Source: Arachnia rubra | Lineage (GTDB): Bacteria > Actinomycetota > Actinomycetes > Propionibacteriales > Propionibacteriaceae | Direction: 5' to 3' | Assembly (NCBI RefSeq): GCF_019973735.1 | Contig: NZ_AP024463.1 | Location: 868,001-932,000, forward strand | DNA: 64,000 nucleotides | In this document: positions 58,014 to 64,000 of the stretch, piece after piece | How positions within the stretch are numbered: the stretch's first letter is position 1 | How the letters are laid out: each line of letters opens with the position of its first letter | The notes under the pieces: generated by a model | Databases searched by the model: none | What the model saw: only the letters and a program-made list of their open reading frames with translations | What the model was told of the DNA's origin: nothing | Made by a program: the position numbers and the translations under genes

Positions 58014-58505
58014 TTAGCGGTAGTTCACGAACTGGACGGCGAAGTCGTAGTCCGCCTCCTTAATTAGGCGCTGGACCTCCTGGAGGTGGTCACGTGACTT
58101 CGAGCTGACGCGCAGCTCGTCGCCCTGGATCTGCACCTTCACGCCCTTCGGGCCCTCGTCGCGCACCAGCTTGGAGATCTTCTTCGCGTCCTCCTGTTTG
58201 ATGCCCTGCTTGGTGGTGCAGGTGATCTTCCACATCTTCCCGGAGATGCGTGGCTCGCCTGCGTCGAGGGCCTTCAGCGACACCCCACGCTTGATCAGCT
58301 TCGACTGGAACACATCGAGCACTGCCTTTGCGCGTTCCTCACCGCTCGACTCGATCTCGATGGCCTCCCCGGACCAGCGGATCGAGGAGTCGGTTCCCTT
58401 GAAGTCGAAGCGCTGCGACACCTCCTTGGCCGCCTGGTTCAGCGCGTTGTCGACCTCCTGCCGGTCAACTTTGCTGACGACGTCGAAAGAGCTGTCTGCT
58501 GCCAT
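58014..58505 (-). CDS. YajQ-family nucleotide-binding protein
   Basis: 163 aa. Opens [20 protein letters not shown], followed by [11 protein letters not shown] and [31 protein letters not shown], and ends AVQFVNYR. All are YajQ hallmarks, and the length is standard. Some family members bind cyclic di-GMP; whether this one does is not readable. ATG at 58505. Confidence 0.93.
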   Translation of the reverse strand: MAADSSFDVVSKVDRQEVDNALNQAAKEVSQRFDFKGTDSSIRWSGEAIEIESSGEERAKAVLDVFQSKLIKRGVSLKALDAGEPRISGKMWKITCTTKQGIKQEDAKKISKLVRDEGPKGVKVQIQGDELRVSSKSRDHLQEVQRLIKEADYDFAVQFVNYR

Positions 58506-58616
58506 GTTTCCTCCTCAGATGATGGGTCACCCATTGTGCCAGCAGGTTTCCTAGTCCTCCGGGTTGGACGCGACCGCCTGGCACTGATACTCTTTCCGAC
58601 GCTGGTCAGCCAGTAT

Positions 58617-58698
58617 GGCAGGTTGCCCGAGCGGCCAAAGGGAGCGGTCTGTAAAACCGTCGGCATTGCCTACGTTGGTTCAAATCCAACACCTGCCA
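58617..58698 (+). tRNA. tRNA-Tyr (anticodon GUA)
   Basis: 82 nt. Acceptor arms GGCAGGT and ACCTGCC pair, with discriminator A. The anticodon loop CTGTAAA gives GTA at 58651-58653. The T-arm GTTGG-TTCAAAT-CCAAC is intact, and the long variable arm fits a class II tRNA. CCA is not encoded. Confidence 0.95.
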
Positions 58699-58700
58699 CT

Positions 58701-58725
58701 GCTCTGGGTCGGATGGACCCAGAGC
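58701..58725 (+). terminator. terminator after tRNA-Tyr
   Basis: GCTCTGGGTC pairs perfectly with GACCCAGAGC around a 5-base loop and is followed by TTTATCTTTCTT, three bases after the tRNA. Confidence 0.9.
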
Positions 58726-58774
58726 TTTATCTTTCTTCAGGGACTCCACCGGCCTGGCCCACGGGCGGGCATCC

Positions 58775-60139
58775 TCAGGCCGCCGTGGCCCCTCGCTGCT
58801 CAAGCTCGGCCACGATCTCGCCGTAGCGTTTCTCGTCAAGCCGGTACCCGGAGCGCAGAATCACCCAGCTGGCCACGATCAACACCATCGGAACGACCAG
58901 CATCACCAGCTTGAACGCGGCGACGCCGTCGGCCGTGACATCGTCGACCTGCCTCGCCCCGCTGATTCCAGAGACCAGCAGCGCCAGCCCGACGAAACCA
59001 CTGCCGATGGCGTTCGACGCCTTGTAGATGAATGGCTGCACCGCCAGCGTCACCGACTCATTGCGGCGTCCCAGCTTCCACTGTCCATACTCCACGCAGT
59101 CCGCAATGAACATCAGCATGAGCAGCTGGATGAACGCCTGTCCCGTGAACAGCAGGACTCCCGCCACCCCCACCACCGGCAGCGACGACCCGGCGAACCA
59201 GAACACCACCAGTCCCGCCAGGCAAAGGGCCGTTGCGAGGCTGTGGATCTGGAGACGCTTCAGGTAGCGGCGCACCAGGGGGAAGACTGCCAGCCCCGCC
59301 AGCTGGGCTACCGCGAGGATCGCGGCGAAGACCGAGTAGGCGCCCTCGTCCCGGTAGACGTATTTGAAGTAGTAGATGCCCAGGCTCGTGACGGTCGCGT
59401 AGCCGCTCATGAAACAGAGCATCGCACCCGCCGCCCACAGCAGCTGGTCGTTTTTCCCAATGACCTGGACCAGCTCTCGGAACGGGGTGTGCGCAGCCGA
59501 GGTCGCCACCTGCTGCTTGGTGAACAGCAACGTCAGCGACTGGAAGAGCAGCTTCAACGCCACCAGCAAGGCTGCGAACACCAGCCACCCCAGCTGCTCG
59601 CTGCCCAAGGCAGCTCCCAGGGCCTTCGTCACGGGGACCACGGCGACCACGACCGCGAACAGGCCGATGTTCGCGCAGATCCGGGCGATCACCCCGATGC
59701 GTTCCCGCTCCTGCTGGTCCTGCGAGAGCGCGGGAAGCATGCCCCAGAAGGAGATGTCGTTGATGGTGTACGCCACCGACCACAACAGGTAGACGACGGT
59801 GAACCACGCCAGGAACGCCCAGCCCGTCAGACCGGTGTCGACGAAGATCCCCAGGGTTGCGGCCGCCCATAGTCCTGCTCCCAGCGCGATCCACGGCTTG
59901 AACTTCCCGAAACGGGAGCGGGTGTTGTCGACGATCACCCCCATGACCGGATCGTTGAGGGCGTCGAAGATGCGCATCACGACGATGATCACCGTGACCG
60001 CCGCTGTCGCCGAGGCGGGGATGTGCAGCACCTCGGTGAGGTAGTACATCAGGTACATGCTGACCAGCGCGGCCGACATGTCACGGCCGAGGGTACCCAG
60101 CCCAAAACTCAGCCGATTGCGCCAGGGACCCAGATTCAT
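58775..60139 (-). CDS. GPH-family sugar:cation symporter
   Basis: 454 aa with 12 predicted membrane helices. The N-terminus (LSFGLGTLGRDM...MYLMYYLTEVL), the loop FDALNDPVMGVIVDNTRSRFGKFKPW, and NDISFWGMLPALSQD are GPH/MelB/YicJ hallmarks. Its sugar is unknown and no glycosidase gene is adjacent. ATG at 60139. Divergent from the MerR gene. Confidence 0.88.
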   Translation of the reverse strand: MNLGPWRNRLSFGLGTLGRDMSAALVSMYLMYYLTEVLHIPASATAAVTVIIVVMRIFDALNDPVMGVIVDNTRSRFGKFKPWIALGAGLWAAATLGIFVDTGLTGWAFLAWFTVVYLLWSVAYTINDISFWGMLPALSQDQQERERIGVIARICANIGLFAVVVAVVPVTKALGAALGSEQLGWLVFAALLVALKLLFQSLTLLFTKQQVATSAAHTPFRELVQVIGKNDQLLWAAGAMLCFMSGYATVTSLGIYYFKYVYRDEGAYSVFAAILAVAQLAGLAVFPLVRRYLKRLQIHSLATALCLAGLVVFWFAGSSLPVVGVAGVLLFTGQAFIQLLMLMFIADCVEYGQWKLGRRNESVTLAVQPFIYKASNAIGSGFVGLALLVSGISGARQVDDVTADGVAAFKLVMLVVPMVLIVASWVILRSGYRLDEKRYGEIVAELEQRGATAA

Positions 60140-60226
60140 GAGGTTCAGTGTGGCAGGTCATCACGGGCGGTGCATGGGACGCGTGGACGATGCGAACCGG
60201 ATATTTCCCCTGATTTTCAAGGGGGT

Positions 60227-60257
60227 TTGACCCTGACACCGTGTCAGGTCCCACGAT
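60227..60257 (+). promoter_or_regulatory. MerR-type promoter with operator in a 19-bp spacer
   Basis: -35 TTGACC (60227-60232), a 19-base spacer, and -10 CACGAT (60252-60257). The arms CCTGACAC and GTGTCAGG form a perfect 8-bp palindrome around one central base, overlapping the end of the -35 and filling the spacer. This is the classic geometry in which MerR-type activators untwist an over-long spacer. The predicted start point falls at or next to the ATG at 60264. Confidence 0.7.
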
Positions 60258-60263
60258 GGTGTC

Positions 60264-61082
60264 ATGACCGAGACGAGACTGATCCGCATCGGGGAGTTCT
60301 CCACCCTCACCCGGCTGTCGGTGCGGATGCTGCGCTACTACGACGCCAACGGCGTCCTGAGCCCTGCCACCACCGACGACTTCACCGGTCACCGGTTCTA
60401 CGCATCCTCGCAGGTGCGTGATGCGACGCTGATCCGTCAGCTGCGCGACGTCGGGTTCTCCGTCTCCGCCATAGCCGCCCTGCTCCCGCAACGCGACGAC
60501 CCCGAGGCGCTGGGTCGCGCGCTCGCCGTGCAGCGCGATCAACTCGTCGCCGATGCCGAGGCGGTCCGCCACCGCATCGCCGAGATCGACCGACTCATCT
60601 CCCACACCACGAGGAGGGCCACCATGGCCGACATCACCGTCACCACCCATCCCGCGCAGCTCGTTGCTGCCCTGCGCACGAAGATCGACGCCTACACCGA
60701 CGAAAACACGGTGTGGGCGAAATTCATGGAGGCGTTCCAGACGCAGGGCCTCACGTACACCGGCGAGCCCTGTGGAGCCATCTTCCACGACCCCGAGTAC
60801 CGCGATTCCGACATCGACATCGAGATCTGGGAACCCGTCGCCCCCGGCACCGTCGCATCCGAACCGCTCGTGATCCGGGAGCTGCCGGAACAGCGGGTCG
60901 CGGTGGCCGCCTTCCGCGGCGGTTACGACCAGTTCGGTTCCGTCAATGAGGAACTGGCCGAGTACATCACCCGCTCCGGGCTGAAGATCGCCGGTCCCAT
61001 GTACAACCGCTACATCGTTGGCCCGGTACAGGTCCAGGATCCGGCGCAGTACCTCACCGAGGTCTGCGTCCCGGTCGACTGA
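60264..61082 (+). CDS. MerR-family regulator with GyrI-like effector-binding domain
   Basis: 272 aa. N-terminal MerR helix-turn-helix (RIGEFSTLTRLSVRMLRYYDANGVLSPA) and a coiled-coil dimerisation helix (residues about 80-115). The C-terminal effector-binding domain of BmrR/GyrI type ends in CVPVD, with an internal YRDSDIDIEIWEPV. Likely a multidrug- or ligand-responsive autoregulator. The adjacent GPH transporter is a possible target, but the operator lies on the regulator's side. No ribosome binding site precedes the ATG, consistent with a leaderless mRNA. Confidence 0.88.
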   Translation: MTETRLIRIGEFSTLTRLSVRMLRYYDANGVLSPATTDDFTGHRFYASSQVRDATLIRQLRDVGFSVSAIAALLPQRDDPEALGRALAVQRDQLVADAEAVRHRIAEIDRLISHTTRRATMADITVTTHPAQLVAALRTKIDAYTDENTVWAKFMEAFQTQGLTYTGEPCGAIFHDPEYRDSDIDIEIWEPVAPGTVASEPLVIRELPEQRVAVAAFRGGYDQFGSVNEELAEYITRSGLKIAGPMYNRYIVGPVQVQDPAQYLTEVCVPVD

Positions 61083-61111
61083 GAACGGATTCTGCACATC
61101 CACCTCCACGA

Positions 61112-61168
61112 TGTCTGCAAACTGATGCCTAGAGTGTCTGCAAACCGGTGCCTAGAATGTCTGCGGAA
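61112..61168 (+). repeat. 23-bp tandem repeats upstream of the DUF4143 ATPase
   Basis: TGTCTGCAAACTGATGCC plus TAGAG (61112-61134) is followed directly by TGTCTGCAAACCGGTGCC plus TAGAA (61135-61157) and a partial third copy TGTCTGCGGAA. The spacing is exactly 23 bases, and the array ends 22 bases before the GTG start. Confidence 0.65.
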
Positions 61169-61189
61169 TCAAGGCCAGGGAGGTGGACG

Positions 61190-62431
61190 GTGACCGGGGC
61201 GTATCTTCCACGCGTGATGGACGGCGCGATGAGACGCGCGCTCAGGATCTCCGGAGCGGTGATGCTGGAGGGCGTGCGCGCCTGCGGGAAGACCCGAACT
61301 GCCCTGGAAGCTGCGGGATCGTCGGTGCTCATGGACGATCCCGCAGCGCGGGCGCTCAACGACCTCGCCCCAGGGCAGCTTCTCATCGGTGCCCGTCCCC
61401 GCCTGCTGGACGAATGGCAGATCATTCCCGAGGTCTGGGACCAGGTGCGGCGCGCCGTCGACCGGGAATCCACCCCCGGGCAGTTCATTCTCACCGGATC
61501 TGCGACCCCGGCGGACGATCACACCCGGCACACGGGAGCCGGACGTTTCATGCGTCAGCGGATGCGAACCCTCTCCTGGTGGGAACACGACCCCGGATTC
61601 GGTGCGGTCTCTTTGTCGGGGCTCTTCGAAGGTGAGCGACCGGCGGGGGAACCGGAAGCGCTGACCTTCGAGGAGGTTCTCGGTCGGCTTCTGCGCCCTG
61701 GTTTTCCGGCGTGGCGTGAGGCCCCGCCCGAGGACGCGGCCCTGCTCCTGCGTGGGTATTTGGATGAGGTCATCCGCACCGATCTGTTGAGGCTCGGGGG
61801 GATCCGGAACTCACCCGCGGTGGTCGAGGCGTTGCTCACCGCCATCGCCGCGAGCAGCGCCTCCGCCGTCTCCTTCCAGACCTTGGCCCGGGATCTCGCG
61901 CCGATCGCACCGGACCTGTCGGCCACAACCGTCAGCCGCTACGTGGACCTGCTGGCCCGGATTTTCGTCGTTGAGCGGCAACAACCCTGGGCGCCGAAGC
62001 TACGCTCACGGGCCAGGCTCCGGACCTCCCCGAAACTGCACCTGGCCGATCCCGCGCTGGCCGCGGTTGCCCTCCAGGCGCCACTGTCCTCGTTGCAACA
62101 GGGCCCGGCCACCGCAGGCGCCCTGTTCGAGAGTGCGGTTCACCACGACTTGACGGTGCTGGCGATTGCTTTCGGGGGAAGGGTCCAGCACTACCGGGAT
62201 TCCAACGGCTATGAGATCGACGCCGTAGTGGTGCATCCCGACGGCCGCTGGGGTGCGGTCGAGGTCAAGCTGGTCGGGGCTCGGATCGCGAACGGGCACA
62301 GGGCCCTAACCTCCGCGCTGGAGCAGATCGACGGGGAACCATCGTTCCGTCTGATCGTCACCGGAACGGGCCCGGTCCTGACCCTGGACGATGGCACGGT
62401 CACGTGCGGGCTCCACCGGCTGTGCCCGTAG
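61190..62431 (+). CDS. AAA_14/DUF4143 ATP-binding protein
   Basis: 413 aa. N-terminal P-loop ATPase: the Walker A-like EGVRACGKTRTA lies near residues 27-38, Walker B-like PRLLDEWQ near 73-80, and ILTGSATPADD near 105. The C-terminal DUF4143 domain has a restriction-endonuclease-like strand (YEIDAVVVHPDGRWGAVEVKL) with the E-x-K pattern of the PD-(D/E)XK fold. These proteins are widespread and their role is not established. GTG at 61190 is chosen for the AGGGAGG ribosome binding site and family start; an earlier frame covers the repeats. Confidence 0.85.
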   Translation: MTGAYLPRVMDGAMRRALRISGAVMLEGVRACGKTRTALEAAGSSVLMDDPAARALNDLAPGQLLIGARPRLLDEWQIIPEVWDQVRRAVDRESTPGQFILTGSATPADDHTRHTGAGRFMRQRMRTLSWWEHDPGFGAVSLSGLFEGERPAGEPEALTFEEVLGRLLRPGFPAWREAPPEDAALLLRGYLDEVIRTDLLRLGGIRNSPAVVEALLTAIAASSASAVSFQTLARDLAPIAPDLSATTVSRYVDLLARIFVVERQQPWAPKLRSRARLRTSPKLHLADPALAAVALQAPLSSLQQGPATAGALFESAVHHDLTVLAIAFGGRVQHYRDSNGYEIDAVVVHPDGRWGAVEVKLVGARIANGHRALTSALEQIDGEPSFRLIVTGTGPVLTLDDGTVTCGLHRLCP

Positions 62432-62595
62432 TTGGGTCCTGGTGCGGAAGTCATGCCCCGGCTGCGGCGCACCGGATCGGGTGGTCCGATGTCCCGTCCG
62501 GGGCGTCCTCACCCAGGCGACGCTCTTCGCAGCAGGCCCTAAGGGACTCGCCGTCGCCATGAACCTCTATCCTTGGTTCCCGACCAGGAGGACCG

Positions 62596-64000
62596 ATGAT
62601 CCAGCACCTCGCCGTGCAGATGCGCGCGGCCATCGCCGAGCACGCCGACCGTCCAGCCACCCGGATCCGGGTCGGCGACGACTGGTGCACCCACACCTTC
62701 CGCGAGTTCGGTGAGCGCATCGACGAGGCGGCGCAGGGGCTGCTGAACCGGGGAATCCGGCCGGGCGACCGCATCGGTTTGTTCGCGAACAACTGCCCCG
62801 AGTGGTCGGAGATAGACTTCGGCGCCGCCACCGTGAGGGCCATTCCGGTGCCCATCTACGCCACCTCCACCCCGGCACAGATCCGGCACATCGCTGCCGA
62901 TTCCGGGCTGCGGATCCTGTTCGCAGGCGGCCGCAGCGAGTGCGAACGCGTCCTGGAGGTCGCCGATGACCTGCCCGAACTGGAGCACGTGGTGATTCTC
63001 GAACCCTGGGACGGCATGCCGGAACGGGTCATCACCTACGACGACTTCCGGGCCGAACCCGACGCCCGGGCCTTGGAGGCCCGTCTCGCGGAGGCGGGCC
63101 CCGATGATCTGGCGTCGATCATCTACACCTCCGGTACCACCGGCGACCCGAAGGGGGTGATGCTCAGGCACTCCGCGATGATCGCCCAGAAGGAAGCGAT
63201 CGAGGACATGTTCCATTTCGGGCCGGAGGAGCACTCGCTGTGTTTCCTACCCCTCTCGCACGCGCTGGAGCGGGCCTGGACCAGCATCGTGCTGCTCAAG
63301 GGCTGCATGAACACCTACGTTCCCGACGCCCGCACCGTCGCCGATGCCCTGGTGCAGGCGAAACCGACGCTGCTCGTGAGCGTCCCCAAGCTGTACGAGA
63401 AGGTGTTCGCGACCGCTCACGCGAAGGTCGCGGCCTCGGGGATCAAACGTGGCATCTTCACGTGGGCGCTGCGGGTGGGGGCCCGGAACCAGCGGGCCTA
63501 CCGCAAGGGAAGGCGACCGGCGTGGTTGTGGCGCGCCCAGCTCGGCATGGCCGACCGGCTCGTCCTGTCCTCGATCCGCGTCGCCTTGGGTGGCAACAAG
63601 GCGGTCCTGGCCTGTGGTGGGGCGCCGTTGCGCAAGGAGATCGAGGAGTTCTTCTCCGCGGTTGGGATGCCCATTTACACCGGCTACGGGCTGACCGAGG
63701 CCTCGCCGCTGGTGACCTTCAACTCGCCGGGTGGGTTCAAGATTGGCACGGCAGGGCGGGTCCTCAAGGACGGGCAGCTGCACATCGGCGAGCACGGTGA
63801 GGTGCTGTTCCGCGGCCCCAACGTGATGGCCGGGTACTGGAACAACGAGGAGGCCACAGCCGCCGCCATCGACTCCGACGGCTGGCTGCACACCGGGGAC
63901 GCCGGATACGTCGACGTCGACGGGTTCCTCGTCATCACCGACCGCATCAAGGACATCATCGTCACCCTCGGCGGCAAGAACGTCGCGCCGCAGCCCATCG
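62596..64000 (+). CDS. long-chain acyl-CoA synthetase (3' end outside window)
   Basis: 468 residues are visible before the right edge. ANL adenylate-forming enzyme: the P-loop-like SIIYTSGTTGDPKGVML is near residue 175, with FLPLSHALERAWT, ACGGAPLRKEIEEFF, YTGYGLTEASPLVT, DSDGWLHTGDAGYVD and the start of the hinge in TDRIKDIIVTLGGKNV. It activates fatty acids as acyl-adenylates, then acyl-CoA, and most resembles FadD15-type enzymes. ATG at 62596 with CAGGAGGA 5 nt upstream. Confidence 0.92.
   Translation, partial: MIQHLAVQMRAAIAEHADRPATRIRVGDDWCTHTFREFGERIDEAAQGLLNRGIRPGDRIGLFANNCPEWSEIDFGAATVRAIPVPIYATSTPAQIRHIAADSGLRILFAGGRSECERVLEVADDLPELEHVVILEPWDGMPERVITYDDFRAEPDARALEARLAEAGPDDLASIIYTSGTTGDPKGVMLRHSAMIAQKEAIEDMFHFGPEEHSLCFLPLSHALERAWTSIVLLKGCMNTYVPDARTVADALVQAKPTLLVSVPKLYEKVFATAHAKVAASGIKRGIFTWALRVGARNQRAYRKGRRPAWLWRAQLGMADRLVLSSIRVALGGNKAVLACGGAPLRKEIEEFFSAVGMPIYTGYGLTEASPLVTFNSPGGFKIGTAGRVLKDGQLHIGEHGEVLFRGPNVMAGYWNNEEATAAAIDSDGWLHTGDAGYVDVDGFLVITDRIKDIIVTLGGKNVAPQPI

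Overview
The window comes from a high-GC actinobacterium. The gene set (menaquinone genes flanking a complete 14-gene nuo operon, an MptB-type mannosyltransferase, KorAB, zinc-free ribosomal protein paralogues) and the protein sequences fit the Propionibacteriaceae (Arachnia/Propionibacterium-like). That placement is inference from recalled family resemblance, not a search.

Layout. 1-7.7 kb: a truncated alpha/beta hydrolase, a TM0106-type RecB-like nuclease coupled to menG, a maltokinase-cap-like protein, an ABC ATPase with its membrane partner, a DUF2470 protein behind a clear DtxR/IdeR-type iron box, and a DUF1540 protein. 8.0-27.2 kb: respiratory block with menF diverging from menJ, then nuoA to nuoN in order with mostly 1-4 nt overlaps, closed by a polyprenyl diphosphate synthase for the quinone tail. 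These genes make menaquinone and the complex I that reduces it. 27.2-28.8 kb: a divergent zinc-starvation cluster around a Zur-like palindrome, with rpmE2 plus a short P-loop-less CobW-like gene on one side and rpmB-rpmG-rpsN, all zinc-ligand-free forms, on the other.

28.9-44.6 kb is the accessory part. Two tandem paralogous MSCRAMM-like adhesins (about 850 and 777 aa) both end exactly at LP[K/R]TGS with no hydrophobic sorting tail. Next come an orphan ORF with signal-like and tail-like ends and about 1.3 kb with no convincing gene. A minus-strand operon follows: a DUF4132 protein, a 1533-aa protein of unknown function, and then a frameshifted, internally deleted remnant of what looks like a MoxR ATPase and a DUF5682-like partner.

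44.6-64 kb: a Pro/Gln-rich single-pass membrane protein, korAB, an MptB-like mannosyltransferase, exonuclease III, DUF808, a methyltransferase, a GntR regulator divergent from deoC, a YcaQ/AlkX-type winged-helix protein, a repeat-rich gene-free stretch with palindromic elements, yajQ, tRNA-Tyr, a GPH sugar symporter, a MerR regulator with a textbook MerR promoter and probable leaderless start, a DUF4143 ATPase behind 23-bp tandem repeats, and a long-chain acyl-CoA synthetase cut by the right edge.

Most worth follow-up: the LPXTG-at-the-very-C-terminus adhesins with the neighbouring orphan membrane ORF, and the DUF4132/1533-aa/MoxR-remnant locus. No CRISPR array, prophage or intact insertion sequence was seen.
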